A model generated the notes under the pieces. It worked only from the letters and a program-made list of their open reading frames with translations, searched no databases and was not told where the DNA came from. This document shows positions 8,392-16,694 of a DNA stretch of 64,000 bases, piece after piece. The DNA comes from RCIO01 sp964629765 (lineage in GTDB: Bacteria; Pseudomonadota; Alphaproteobacteria; Rhizobiales; Rhizobiaceae): assembly GCA_964629765.1 (NCBI GenBank), contig CAZVTK010000006.1, forward strand, positions 1-64,000, given 5' to 3'. Each line of letters opens with the position of its first letter. Position 1 is the stretch's first letter. Made by a program: the position numbers and the translations under genes.

Positions 8392-9375
8392 TCAGGCGTT
8401 GCCGATGAGGATGCCTGCGGCCAGCACGAGGCTGCCGCCCAGCACCACCTGCACGACGGCGCGCAGGAACGGCGTTTCCATGTAGCGCTTCTGGATCCAG
8501 GCGATGGCCCAGAGCTCGAAGAACACCACGACCGCCGCTGTCACCGTCGCCGTCCAGAATTGCGGGATCAGGTAGGGCAGGGCGTGGCCCAGCCCGCCCA
8601 GCGCCGTCATGATGCCGGAGGCGAGTCCGCGCTTGAGCGGCGAGCCGCGGCCCGACAGCCTGCCGTCGTCATGGGCCGCCTCGGTAAAACCCATCGAGAT
8701 GCCGGCGCCGACCGAGGCCGACAGGCCGACGAGGAAGGTCTGCCAGGTGTCCTGCGTGGCGAAGGCGGCGGCGAAGATCGGCGCCAGCGTCGACACCGAG
8801 CCGTCCATCAGCCCGGCCAGCCCCGGCTGCACATAGGTGAGGATGAACTGCCGGCGCTCCGCCTTCGCCTCGGCGTCGCGCACGTCCTGCGGCGCGTGCT
8901 CGCGGCCGAGGCGGCCGGCCAGCGTCTCGTGCCCCCGCTCCGCGACGGCGAGATCGCCCAGCAGCTTGCGCGTCGCCGCGTCGCTCGCGCGCTTCGCCGC
9001 CTCGACATAGAAGCGCTCGGCCTGCCGCTCCATCTGCTGCGCCTGCGCGCGGACATGGTCGATGCCGAGCGGGCGCACCAGCCAGTCCGGCCGGCGGTCG
9101 TAATAGCCCTTCACATGCTCGCGGCGGATGAGCGGGATGCGTTCGCCGAAGCGCTTGCGGTGCAGCTCGATCAGCGCGGCGCGATGGGCGTTTTCCTCCT
9201 CCGCCATGCCGTCGAACAGCGCGGCGGTGTCCGGAAACTGCGCGCGCAGCCCGTCGGCATAGGCGCCGTAGATGCGGGCATCGTCCTCCTCCGAGGAAAC
9301 GGCCAGCGCCAGCATCTCCTGCTCCGACAGCGAATCGAAGGGCCGGCGGCGATAGCCGAAGACGCGGGAGAGCAT
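8392..9375 (-). CDS. mbfA: MbfA-like membrane-bound ferritin (ferritin-like domain + VIT1/CCC1 domain)
   Basis: A 327-residue fusion. Residues ~1-165 form a ferritin-like (erythrin) domain with paired acidic ligands, e.g. SSEEDDARIYG, MAEEENAHRAAL and AVAERGHETLAG. Residues ~175-327 are a VIT1/CCC1-type iron transporter with GLMDGSVSTLAPIFAAAFAT and five predicted membrane helices. In Bradyrhizobium and Agrobacterium the homologue exports iron and protects against iron and peroxide stress. An Irr-box (9392-9408) lies 17 bases before the ATG, which strongly fits known Irr control of mbfA. The start at 9375 gives the standard N-terminus. Confidence 0.93.
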   Translation of the reverse strand: MLSRVFGYRRRPFDSLSEQEMLALAVSSEEDDARIYGAYADGLRAQFPDTAALFDGMAEEENAHRAALIELHRKRFGERIPLIRREHVKGYYDRRPDWLVRPLGIDHVRAQAQQMERQAERFYVEAAKRASDAATRKLLGDLAVAERGHETLAGRLGREHAPQDVRDAEAKAERRQFILTYVQPGLAGLMDGSVSTLAPIFAAAFATQDTWQTFLVGLSASVGAGISMGFTEAAHDDGRLSGRGSPLKRGLASGIMTALGGLGHALPYLIPQFWTATVTAAVVVFFELWAIAWIQKRYMETPFLRAVVQVVLGGSLVLAAGILIGNA

Positions 9376-9391
9376 GATGGGAAAACTCCAG

Positions 9392-9408
9392 TTTAGAATG
9401 ATTCTAAT
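9392..9408 (-). promoter_or_regulatory. Irr-box / iron control element (ICE) upstream of mbfA
   Basis: TTTAGAATGATTCTAAT is a near-perfect palindrome matching the rhizobial ICE consensus TTTAGAA-N3-TTCTAAA with one mismatch. It sits 17 bases upstream of the mbfA start, where Irr binding would be expected to repress transcription under iron limitation. Confidence 0.85.
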
Positions 9409-9503
9409 CTAGTGGCTTTCCCGCGCGGGCTCAACCACCCCGTCGCCGCTCGCTCGACCACAGGCGGCGCGGCGGGCCGCGCAAGAGGCGTCCGTGCGAC
9501 GGG

Positions 9504-9531
9504 TTGTGCTTGGCGAAGGTTTACCTATATG
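9504..9531 (+). promoter_or_regulatory. Candidate sigma-70 promoter
   Basis: TTGTGC (9504-9509) and TATATG (9526-9531) are 16 bases apart, 31 bases upstream of the GTG start at 9563. A plausible but unproven promoter for the small protein downstream. Confidence 0.35.
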
Positions 9532-9562
9532 TCGGTCTCCTCACCCCGACGGAGTGCCAAGC

Positions 9563-9931
9563 GTGGTCGAGAAGAAGACGCAGACGGGACACGGCGCGAC
9601 GGCCGCCCCCGACGTGCCCGGGGCCGCCGACCCGAAGATGATCATCCAGTTGATCGAGACGATCCAGGCCGACCTCGACCGCCTGCGCGGGCTGGTCGAG
9701 CCGCAGCTCGGCGAGTTCGTGCCCGGCGACCCGCGCAACAAGACCTGCGACGGCAAGCTCACCGACAAGGGCGTCGAGTGCTGCTATCGCATGTTCGACG
9801 AGGGCAGGTCGCGCTATTCGGTGGCGCGCGAGATGAAGATCTCCTTCGCCGCCGCCACCCACCGTTTCGCCGTGTGGATGAAGGCCGGCGGCAAGGAGCG
9901 CGACAGGAGCTCCACGCTGCGGCTTGGCTGA
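9563..9931 (+). CDS. Hypothetical protein with helix-turn-helix-like C-terminal segment
   Basis: A 122-residue protein I cannot place in a named family. Residues ~30-60 are an amphipathic helix (IIQLIETIQADLDRLRGLVE); residues ~70-115 contain a C-x-x-x-x-T-x-K-G-V-E-C-C-Y-R-M-F pattern and then EGRSRYSVAREMKISFAAAT, which reads like a helix-turn-helix of the resolvase/Hin type (growth cue, turn, recognition helix). It could bind DNA, but only this segment supports that. Start GTG at 9563 is chosen because GGAG lies eight bases upstream; GTG at 9554 is possible. It diverges from mbfA. Confidence 0.6.
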   Translation: MVEKKTQTGHGATAAPDVPGAADPKMIIQLIETIQADLDRLRGLVEPQLGEFVPGDPRNKTCDGKLTDKGVECCYRMFDEGRSRYSVAREMKISFAAATHRFAVWMKAGGKERDRSSTLRLG

Positions 9932-9943
9932 CGCCGAGGGCGG

Positions 9944-10765
9944 CTACACGAGCCCCGCTCTTTTCGCCTCGTCGAGGAAGCCGCGGCTGATCGGCAGCAG
10001 CGTCCCGTCCTTCATGCGCACCATCGGCCGCCCGCCTACGCGCACGAGCTCGGCGACCATGTCGCGCGCGACCCAGTGGGAGCGGTGGATCTGGAGCCCG
10101 TCGATGCCGTCCGTCTCGGCGATGGCGTCGGCGAAACGCATCAGCACCAGCGCGCCGCCGCGTTCGGTGCGCACGTCGACATAGTGGTCCTGCATGGTCA
10201 TGTGGCTGAGGCGCCCGCGCTGCGGCGCCGGCAGCCGGTCGAGGATTCGCGGCCGCGCCGCCCCCGCCGCTGCCGATGCCGGCGGTGCGACGTCGGCTTC
10301 CTGCTTGTGGAATTCGTGCGAGAACAGCGCCACCAGCGCCGAGACGACGGCCGAGACGGCGACGATGCTCGCGCCCAGCGGCAGCAGTGCCGGAAGCGGG
10401 TCGGCCGCGGCGAACACGGCGGCGTTGATCGCCCACACCACCAGCGTCACCGGCACGCCCGCCGCCGCCCCGTAAAGGCCGAAGGCGACGGGGCCGGGCA
10501 TGCGCTCGCCCGTATGCAGGCGCTGGAGCAGCACCACCACGCCGAAGCCGGCGAGATAGGTCGCCACCGCCGTCACCGCCCAGTAGGCGAGCCGCGCCGG
10601 CAGCCGCAGTTCGTCATAAGTGCCGAACGGCCCCACAAGGCCGAGCAGGACGGACGCGCCGGCGATCGCCGCCCAGAAGCGCGGGGAGCCGGTCACGCGC
10701 CGCAATTCGCGCATCGTGGATTGCAGGGCGCCTTCGCTCACGAATTGTCCTGTCGTTTCGCGCAT
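9944..10765 (-). CDS. Membrane-anchored LytTR-type transcriptional regulator
   Basis: A 273-residue protein with four predicted membrane helices in residues ~25-150 and a C-terminal LytTR DNA-binding domain (about residues 175-270). The LytTR hallmarks are visible: MTMQDHYVDVRTERG, then LQIHRSHWVARDMVAELV and GTLLPISRGFLDEAK. Such proteins act as membrane-located transcription factors, often self-regulating. The divergent DUF2306 gene could be its target, by position only. The ATG at 10765 is the longest reading; ATG at 10711 would also leave all domains intact. Confidence 0.85.
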   Translation of the reverse strand: MRETTGQFVSEGALQSTMRELRRVTGSPRFWAAIAGASVLLGLVGPFGTYDELRLPARLAYWAVTAVATYLAGFGVVVLLQRLHTGERMPGPVAFGLYGAAAGVPVTLVVWAINAAVFAAADPLPALLPLGASIVAVSAVVSALVALFSHEFHKQEADVAPPASAAAGAARPRILDRLPAPQRGRLSHMTMQDHYVDVRTERGGALVLMRFADAIAETDGIDGLQIHRSHWVARDMVAELVRVGGRPMVRMKDGTLLPISRGFLDEAKRAGLV

Positions 10766-10878
10766 CCGCGTTGGTGGGCGAATCTACAAAAGCGCTAGCC
10801 GATCTCCAACAGCCCGGCTGCCGCAGGGCCGCCGCCGTCCTGAAGAGATCGCCCGAAAGAAACGACGAAGAAACCACC

Positions 10879-11406
10879 ATGAACCTGACCCCGTTGCTCG
10901 AAGCCTCGCCCGCCATCCAGATCCACGTCGCGGCGGCGCTCGCCGCCATGCTCTCCGGCGCGGCCATCCTGTTCCGCCGCAAGGGCGACACGGCGCACCG
11001 CATGGCCGGCCGGGCGTGGGTGGGCCTGATGGCGCTCGTCTGCCTCTCGTCCTTCTTCATCTGGTCGATCCGTCTGGTCGGGCCGTTCAGCCCGATCCAC
11101 CTGCTTTCGGTGGGCACGCTGTGGGCGCTGTGGAAAGGCGTCGGCTATGCGCGGGCGCGCGCCATCGTCGCGCACAGGCGCACCATGCAGATCACCTATG
11201 CGGGCGCGCTGGTGATCACCGGCTTCTTCACGCTGCTGCCGGGGCGGATCATGTACGAGGTCTTTTTCGGCGGCGACGAACCTCTCGCCGGCGCCGTCGT
11301 GCTGGCGGCGCTGGTTGCCGGCGGCGCGTGGATGGCGCTGGCCGGTAGCAGGCCGGTGAGGCCCCGTCCGCGTGCCGCGCGCGACCGTCACACAGCCGTG
11401 ACATGA
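10879..11406 (+). CDS. DUF2306-like integral membrane protein
   Basis: A 175-residue protein with four predicted membrane helices. The segments MLSGAAILFRRKGDTAHRMAGRAWV (read here in part), a histidine/arginine-rich loop AHRRTMQITY and GFFTLLPGRIM resemble DUF2306 membrane proteins of unknown function; paired His residues (in DTAHR and VAHRR) could bind a metal or heme. The ATG at 10879 is preceded by GACGAAGAAACC. It diverges from the LytTR gene, and a 14-bp stem terminator follows. Confidence 0.7.
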   Translation: MNLTPLLEASPAIQIHVAAALAAMLSGAAILFRRKGDTAHRMAGRAWVGLMALVCLSSFFIWSIRLVGPFSPIHLLSVGTLWALWKGVGYARARAIVAHRRTMQITYAGALVITGFFTLLPGRIMYEVFFGGDEPLAGAVVLAALVAGGAWMALAGSRPVRPRPRAARDRHTAVT

Positions 11407-11447
11407 CGACGCTATCCGTGCGCCGTCTCCCCTCACCGGAGGCGGCC

Positions 11448-11484
11448 GAAGCGACGGCTCCCGGATGGTCGGAGCCGTTGCTTC
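11448..11484. terminator. Hairpin between convergent genes
   Basis: A 14-bp stem (11448-11461 with 11471-11484, one G-T wobble) with a nine-base loop lies between the DUF2306 stop and the stop of the minus-strand dehydrogenase gene. It probably terminates transcription from both sides, although neither side has a long T run. Confidence 0.6.
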
Positions 11485-11497
11485 TCCCTTGCGCCGG

Positions 11498-12658
11498 TCA
11501 GTCCGCGGGGCTGATGCGCAGGATCTCGCCGTTCGTCTCGTCGGTGGCGACATAGATCGCCCCGTCCGGCCCCTGCGCCACGTCGCGGATGCGCAGCCCC
11601 AGCGCCTCCAGCAGCCGCTCCTCGCCGCCCACTCGGTCGCCGTCGACCTCGAGCCTGACCAGCGCGGTGGAGGCGAGCCCGCCGACGAAGAGGTCGCCGC
11701 GCCAGCCGGGGAAGGCGTCGCCGTCGTAGAAGATCATGCCCGACGGCGCGATCACCGGCGTCCACGAATAGATGGCGTCGACCATGCCCTCGCGATGCTG
11801 CGCCGCGCCGTTCACCGGGTCGCCGCTATATTCGACGCCGAGCGTCGCCACCGGCCACCCGTAATTGGCGCCCGGCTCGATGACGTTGAGCTCGTCGCCG
11901 CCGCGCGGCCCGTGCTCGATCTCCCAGAGCTTGCCGCTTTCGGGATGGATCGCCGCCGCCTGCGAATTGCGGATGCCGTAGGCGTAGATTTCCGGCAGGG
12001 CGCCCGCCCGGCTGGCAGAGGGGCCCACGAACGGATTGTCGTCCGGCACCGAGCCGTCGGGGTTGATGCGCACGATCTTGCCCAGATGCGAGCCGAGATC
12101 CTGCGCCTGCGCGCGGAACTGCCGCGCCGAGCGCTCGCCCAGCGTGACGTAGAGATGCCCGTCGCCGTCGAACACCAGACGCGAGCCGAAATGGTGGTTG
12201 CTCTGCACCTTGGGCTGCTGCCGGAAGATGGTTTCGACGTTCTCGAGCGCCGTCATGTCGGCGTTCAGCGCGCCGCGCGCCACGGCGGTGCCGTTGGCGC
12301 CACCCTCGCCCGGCTCGGCGTAGCTGAGATAGACGAGCCGGTTCTGCGCGAAACCGGGATCGAGCGCGACGTCGAGCAGCCCGCCCTGCCGGCGGGCGTC
12401 CACCTCCGGCACGCCGGCGATGGGCTCCCCCACCGCGCCGTCCGTGCCGATCATGCGCAGATTGCCCTCCTTCTCGCTCACCAGCATGCCGCCGCCGGGC
12501 AGGAAGGCGATCGCCCATGGATTGGCAAGGCCCCCGGCGAAGGTCTCGACCCGGATCGAGCCGCTTTTCGTCTCGAAGGTCGTGTCGACGGCATGCGCCG
12601 GGGAGGCGGCGACGAGCGCCATCGGAGCGGCGGCCAGTGCCAGCGTCGTCAATCTCAT
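11498..12658 (-). CDS. PQQ-dependent sugar dehydrogenase-like protein, periplasmic
   Basis: A 386-residue exported protein of the glucose/sorbosone dehydrogenase family (soluble PQQ-dependent aldose dehydrogenases, YliI-like). A signal peptide ends at SPAHA (about residue 23). The six-bladed propeller motifs are present: GLANPWAIAFLPGG (about residue 42), GGLLDVALDPGF, NHHFGSRLVFDGDGHLYVTLGE, YAYGIRNSQ, EHGPRGGDELNVIEPGANYGWP and APSGMIFYDGDAFPGW. It would oxidise an aldose at its anomeric carbon; the true substrate and whether PQQ is made are unknown. Start ATG at 12658 gives the signal peptide directly. Confidence 0.9.
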   Translation of the reverse strand: MRLTTLALAAAPMALVAASPAHAVDTTFETKSGSIRVETFAGGLANPWAIAFLPGGGMLVSEKEGNLRMIGTDGAVGEPIAGVPEVDARRQGGLLDVALDPGFAQNRLVYLSYAEPGEGGANGTAVARGALNADMTALENVETIFRQQPKVQSNHHFGSRLVFDGDGHLYVTLGERSARQFRAQAQDLGSHLGKIVRINPDGSVPDDNPFVGPSASRAGALPEIYAYGIRNSQAAAIHPESGKLWEIEHGPRGGDELNVIEPGANYGWPVATLGVEYSGDPVNGAAQHREGMVDAIYSWTPVIAPSGMIFYDGDAFPGWRGDLFVGGLASTALVRLEVDGDRVGGEERLLEALGLRIRDVAQGPDGAIYVATDETNGEILRISPAD

Positions 12659-12769
12659 GGCAAAACTCCCTTTTGGTTGACCGGGGTGGTTGGCCCTCGC
12701 GCCAACATGGGGACAAGGGAGCCGCCGTCCAGGAGTTCCGGCCGTCAATACAATGTTATCGCGGGGTTA

Positions 12770-13108
12770 TCACCGGTGCAGCAGGTAGGGCCCGAGCGTG
12801 ATCAGCGTCACCGCGACGATGGCCACGGCGACGCCGATGCCTTCCATCACCCCCACGCGCTCGCCGAACCAGACGAAGGCGACGATGTTGACCGCCACGA
12901 GCTGGATCACGGCCGACAGGCTCAGCGCGATGCTCATGCCGAACTCGCGGATCAGGCGCAGCATGATGAGATTGCCGGCCGTATAGAGAAGCAGCACCAG
13001 CGCCAGCCGCCAGTGGCCGGGCGACAGCGTCCACCATTTCGCCGCGCTCGCCGCCGACAGGAAGATCACCGTCGAAGCGGCAAGCTGGCCCATTCCCCAT
13101 ATGGTCAC
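12770..13108 (-). CDS. Small multidrug-resistance/EamA-like membrane protein
   Basis: A 112-residue protein with four predicted membrane helices, about half the length of an EamA transporter and close to SMR-family size. The segment MSIALSLSAVIQLVAVNIVAFVWFGERV, with its conserved glutamate in FGER, is typical of the last helices of EamA/SMR repeats. It probably works as a dimer; the substrate is unknown. Start GTG at 13108 is preferred because GAGGAG lies seven bases upstream; ATG at 13093 is the alternative. The reading frame stays open far upstream but that part is antisense to the lipoprotein genes. Confidence 0.75.
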   Translation of the reverse strand: MTIWGMGQLAASTVIFLSAASAAKWWTLSPGHWRLALVLLLYTAGNLIMLRLIREFGMSIALSLSAVIQLVAVNIVAFVWFGERVGVMEGIGVAVAIVAVTLITLGPYLLHR

Positions 13109-13264
13109 AAAAGACTCCTCCGCCCCGACCGGGGCGTGATGGCGCGCCGCCCGCCCGCGGTCAAGCGGCGTCGCGATACCATCGCAGGTTGCCGCGCCGC
13201 CCGCCAGCGGCGACAATGGCGCGCGAATCACGCGCTGCGCGGGGGGATCCCCCGGGAAGGTCCC

Positions 13265-14155
13265 ATGAGCAAGCCCCCAACTATGAAAGCAGGCATCGCG
13301 GCATGGGCGGCATCGCTTTGCGTCGTTGCGCTGGCCGGCTGTGGCGGCTTGTCGGCGAACCAGCCGAGCCTCACCACCCAGACCGCGGCCGCGAAATGGC
13401 ACGGCGTCGGCTACGCCAAGAGCGCGACGGGCAACGTGATCGGGGTCATCGACAAGTCCGACAATGCGCAGACCGGGCGTCTGGTCACCACGCTGGCCAA
13501 CGGCCTCGCCACCAGCGCCGATGTCGAGCTGGACGGCACGATGGAAGGCGGCACCAGGGTGCCGAAGGGCGACAATCTGAAGGTCGACCCCGCCAACACG
13601 GCGAATTTCAGCAACAATGACAGCTTCCTCGGCCGCGCGCTCGCCGGCAGCAGCTACAATGTCGTGCAGTACCGCACCCGCAGCGGCACCACCGATTTCA
13701 TAGCCTATGGATCCCACGGCACGTTGACCGGCAACATGCCGAGCGGCGGCAGCTTCGCCTACGCCGGCAAGGCGGTGGGGTCGGCCTACGGCTCGGCAAC
13801 GGGCCAGGCCGAGATTGCCGGCGACGTGCGCATCGACGCGACGTTCCAGCCCGGCGGCGGCAATGTCAGCGGCCGCATCTCCAACCTCAACGGCCCGTTG
13901 CAGGGCGTCGACATCCTGCTGAACCAGAAGACGATTTCCGGCAATTCCTATGCGAACGGCCAGCTCAGCCTCGTGGCGGCGGGCGGCAATACGCCTGTCG
14001 CGAACTTGACGGGAGCGGATTATCAAGGTTCCTTCTTCGGAACCGGCGCCGCCGAGACGGCCGGCACGTTCCAGCTCGGCGCGCAGGCGGTGCCCATGGT
14101 CGGCGGCGGCGCCCAGCGCGTCGAAGCCGTCGGGGGCTTCGGGGCCGGCAGGTAG
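13265..14155 (+). CDS. TbpB-like surface lipoprotein (paralogue 1)
   Basis: A 296-residue lipoprotein. The signal peptide ends in a lipobox, VVALAGC (cysteine near residue 27). The C-terminal half has the repeated G-x-x-x-x-F/Y-x-G-x-A pattern of the transferrin-binding-protein B beta-barrel domain: GSFAYAGKAVGSAYG, FQPGGGNVSGRISNLNGPL, YQGSFFGTGAAETAGTFQLG and a final VGGFGAGR. TbpB-like barrels hold heme-, metal- or complement-binding proteins and are often exported by Slam translocons. Ligand unknown; no slam gene is in the window. ATG at 13265. A paralogue of identical length follows 31 bases later. Confidence 0.75.
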   Translation: MSKPPTMKAGIAAWAASLCVVALAGCGGLSANQPSLTTQTAAAKWHGVGYAKSATGNVIGVIDKSDNAQTGRLVTTLANGLATSADVELDGTMEGGTRVPKGDNLKVDPANTANFSNNDSFLGRALAGSSYNVVQYRTRSGTTDFIAYGSHGTLTGNMPSGGSFAYAGKAVGSAYGSATGQAEIAGDVRIDATFQPGGGNVSGRISNLNGPLQGVDILLNQKTISGNSYANGQLSLVAAGGNTPVANLTGADYQGSFFGTGAAETAGTFQLGAQAVPMVGGGAQRVEAVGGFGAGR

Positions 14156-14186
14156 CAGCCGCAGAGGCTGCCGGCAGGAGGTGCCG

Positions 14187-15077
14187 ATGGCCCGCAGAAG
14201 AAGCGCAATCGCGATCGCGGCTCTCTTGCCGTTGCTCGCTGCCTGCACCGGCGCCGGCGGCAACCCGGTGACGCTGGTGCCGAGCGTCACGCTCAGCCAT
14301 TTCATCGCGCTGGAAACGCAGCGCGACGGCACCCCGGTCGCCGTCGCCGACCGCTCTGTGGCGCCCGAGATGATGACGGTGCTGGAATATGACGACGGCT
14401 CCTCGCGCACCGCCGCGTCGGCCTGGGTCATCGGCGTTCTGCCCGGCGGCACCAGCATCCCCGATCTGACGGGACTCGACCCCGACCCGACCTATCCGGG
14501 CAACTACATCCGCACCGTCATCTCCAATGACGGCTTCCTCGACGAGGTCGGCTCGGGCGACGGCTTCGCGCTCGGTCGCTACAGCGTACGCAACCGGGCG
14601 CGCGACCGCCTGTTCCTCGGCTACCGCTTCGTCGGCGACATCGTCAGCAACCGGCCGGCCACGGGCTCCGCCGCGTATGAGGGCATCGCCCACGCCATGA
14701 TGTTCGGCTCGTTCACCGGCGCCCGGGACGTCTCCGGCCGCGCCGCGCTCAAGGCCGAGTTCGACGGCGCGGGCGGCAGCGTCTCCGGCCGGCTGAGCGA
14801 TCTCAAGGCGGGCGGCCAGCCGGTGGGCTACGAGCTCGTGCTCCAGCCGGCCGGCATTTCCGAAGCCGCCTTCCTGGGCGGCAGGATAGCGGTCGAGGGC
14901 GTGGGCGGCGCGCCGAGCGGAGCGACCGTCACGTCGAGCGACTGGCAGGGCATGTTCTTCGGCGCGGGCGCTAAGGCGGCGGCCGGCACCTTCACGCTCG
15001 GCGCGGACGGCGTGCCGCGGCCGGGCGGCGGCACCGAATCGGTGCAGGGCGTCGGGGGCTTCGGCGGCTCGCGCTGA
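14187..15077 (+). CDS. TbpB-like surface lipoprotein (paralogue 2)
   Basis: A second 296-residue lipoprotein; lipobox LLAAC at about residue 21. It shares with its neighbour the overall architecture and the C-terminal signatures FDGAGGSVSGRLSDLK, WQGMFFGAGAKAAAGTFTLG and VQGVGGFGGSR, but the N-terminal halves have diverged strongly. Start ATG at 14187 is chosen over GTG at 14181 because CAGGAGG sits five bases upstream of the ATG. Same transcript as the first copy, by spacing. A perfect 10-bp hairpin overlaps its stop codon. Confidence 0.75.
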   Translation: MARRRSAIAIAALLPLLAACTGAGGNPVTLVPSVTLSHFIALETQRDGTPVAVADRSVAPEMMTVLEYDDGSSRTAASAWVIGVLPGGTSIPDLTGLDPDPTYPGNYIRTVISNDGFLDEVGSGDGFALGRYSVRNRARDRLFLGYRFVGDIVSNRPATGSAAYEGIAHAMMFGSFTGARDVSGRAALKAEFDGAGGSVSGRLSDLKAGGQPVGYELVLQPAGISEAAFLGGRIAVEGVGGAPSGATVTSSDWQGMFFGAGAKAAAGTFTLGADGVPRPGGGTESVQGVGGFGGSR

Positions 15078-15109
15078 AGCGGCTGCGCCTTGCCTCGGCC
15101 CGCTTCAGC
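15073..15109. terminator. Bidirectional hairpin overlapping both stop codons
   Basis: GCTGAAGCGG (15073-15082) is perfectly complementary to CCGCTTCAGC (15100-15109), with a 17-base loop. The stop codons of the plus-strand lipoprotein (15075-15077) and the minus-strand small protein (15105-15107) lie inside the two arms. Confidence 0.7.
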
Positions 15110-15353
15110 CCTCCTGGGCGACGGGCATCAGCGCGTTGGTCTGGATCTCGCGCAGCACCGCGTGCAGCAGCGCGCGGATGTCGTTTTCCGCCGCCTCGCG
15201 GTCCATGCCCATGCCCATGCCCAGCCTCAGGAGGCGCTTTGCGGTGCGCCGCCAGTAGATGTTGGCGGCCTCGCCATGCTTGTTGCCCAGAACGCGGGCC
15301 ACGCCGACGACCAGATCGCGACGCCGGTGGAACGGAAACGCTACCACGCTCAT
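15105..15353 (-). CDS. Small DUF6074-like protein
   Basis: An 82-residue protein beginning MSVVAFPFHRRRDLVVGVAR. The V-x-x-F-P-x-x-R-R start, the following helix ARVLGNKHGEAANIYWRRTAKRLL and the acidic C-terminal helix resemble DUF6074-type small proteins that are common in rhizobia; function unknown. The ATG at 15353 fits that start. It converges on the lipoprotein pair and shares the hairpin there. Confidence 0.6.
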   Translation of the reverse strand: MSVVAFPFHRRRDLVVGVARVLGNKHGEAANIYWRRTAKRLLRLGMGMGMDREAAENDIRALLHAVLREIQTNALMPVAQEG

Positions 15354-15555
15354 GCACTGTCCCCTCGAATCCCTGCATTGAGGGTTACCGGCGGCGTAGT
15401 TAAGGAGTCGTAAGCGGCGTTGCTGCTGCATAGCGAAGGCGGCGCGTTGACAATGCCGCTGCCGCTGCGTGAGACTGGCACGATGGCCGCGGCCGGCCCG
15501 GCCCGGACTGCCCCGCGGCCGCCGGCGAGGCCGGCCAACCACACGAGGGTGAACC

Positions 15556-16506
15556 ATGCGCAACCTGTTTCCGACATCGGCGGCCGCGCTTGCCGCCGCG
15601 CTGCTCGCCTTTCCTGCCGGCGCGCAGGAATCGGCCGACCCGATCAAGCTCACGCTGCACGACTGGACCGGCCAGCTCATCACCACGGAGCTGATGGGCG
15701 AGGTGCTGAAGAAGGCCGGCTACAATGTCGACTATGTGCAGGCCGACTATCTGGCGCAGTTCGCCGGCCTCGAGACCGGCGACCTGCATGTCGCCATGGA
15801 GATGTGGGAGACCACCGGCCGCGACGCCATGGACGCCTCCACCGCCACCGGCAAGACCGAGGTGCTGGGCCCTACCGGCATGAAGGCCAAGGAGGAGTGG
15901 TGGTATCCGCTCTACATGAAGGAGAAGTGCCCCGGCCTGCCGAACTGGGAGGCGCTGAAGGACGAGGCTTGCGCCGCCGCCTTCTCCACGGCCGAGACGG
16001 CGCCCAAGGGCCGCTATCTGGGCGGGCCGGTCACCTGGGGCGGCTATGACGACGAGCGCGTCGTCGCGCTCGACCTGCCCTTCGAGGTCATCCACGCCGG
16101 CACCGACGCGGCGCTCTTTGCCGAGCTCGAAAGCGCCTACCAACGGCAGGCGCCGATCCTCCTGTGGATCTACGCACCGCACTGGGCGCCGGCCAAGTAT
16201 CAGGGCGAATGGGTGGAATTCCCCGAATACACGCTCGAATGCTACACCGATCCGGCCTGGGGCTCGAACCCGTCCGAGCTCTACGATTGCGGCAAGCCGT
16301 TCGGCGAGATCTGGAAGGTGGCCTGGGCCGGGCTGAAGGACAAGTGGCCGGGCGCCCACAAGGCCATCGCCGCCTTCACCGTCGACAATGACGAGATGGG
16401 CAGGATGATCACCGAGGTCGACCTCAACGGCAAGCCGGTGTCGGAGGTGGTCGCCGCGTGGATGGCGGCCAACGAGGCGCGCTGGTCGGGGTGGATCGGG
16501 AAGTAA
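15556..16506 (+). CDS. Quaternary-amine (glycine betaine/choline type) ABC transporter binding protein
   Basis: A 316-residue periplasmic protein of the OpuAC/ProX fold. Signal peptide, cleavage near AGA-QE (residue 23). The mature protein opens LTLHDWTGQLITTELMGEVL and contains several exposed tryptophans in family positions (DWTG at 37, EMWETTG, EWWYPLY, APHW) that would form the aromatic cage for a trimethylammonium group; this cage is inferred from the family. Four cysteines (e.g. KCPGLP, EACAAA, LECYTD, YDCGKP) could form two disulfides. The ATPase gene follows after a repeat. Confidence 0.9.
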   Translation: MRNLFPTSAAALAAALLAFPAGAQESADPIKLTLHDWTGQLITTELMGEVLKKAGYNVDYVQADYLAQFAGLETGDLHVAMEMWETTGRDAMDASTATGKTEVLGPTGMKAKEEWWYPLYMKEKCPGLPNWEALKDEACAAAFSTAETAPKGRYLGGPVTWGGYDDERVVALDLPFEVIHAGTDAALFAELESAYQRQAPILLWIYAPHWAPAKYQGEWVEFPEYTLECYTDPAWGSNPSELYDCGKPFGEIWKVAWAGLKDKWPGAHKAIAAFTVDNDEMGRMITEVDLNGKPVSEVVAAWMAANEARWSGWIGK

Positions 16507-16529
16507 GTTTGCAAGCCGGTGACTTTTTG

Positions 16530-16681
16530 CACCCCCCTCTGGCCTGCCGGCCATCTCCCCCTTAAGGGGGGAGATTGGACATCGGTTCGGCTTTCGCCAA
16601 CCTTTGGTGATTGGCGAAAGCCCGTCTGCAATCCGATCTCCCCCCTTGAGGGGGAGATGGCCGGCAGGCCAGAGGGGGGTG
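16530..16681. repeat. Palindromic intergenic repeat, family A, copy 3 (152 bp)
   Basis: Same ends as the element at 4348-4500. The central spacer also contains an inner inverted repeat (GGCTTTCGCCAA facing TTGGCGAAAGCC). It separates the binding protein from the ATPase gene. Confidence 0.9.
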
Positions 16682-16694
16682 CCTTGCGCCGGGC

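Noticed and set aside
13109..14458. Upstream extension of the small EamA/SMR-like protein to 562 residues
   Set aside because: The added part is antisense to the lipoprotein genes and shows no homology; a GTG with good RBS exists at 13108.
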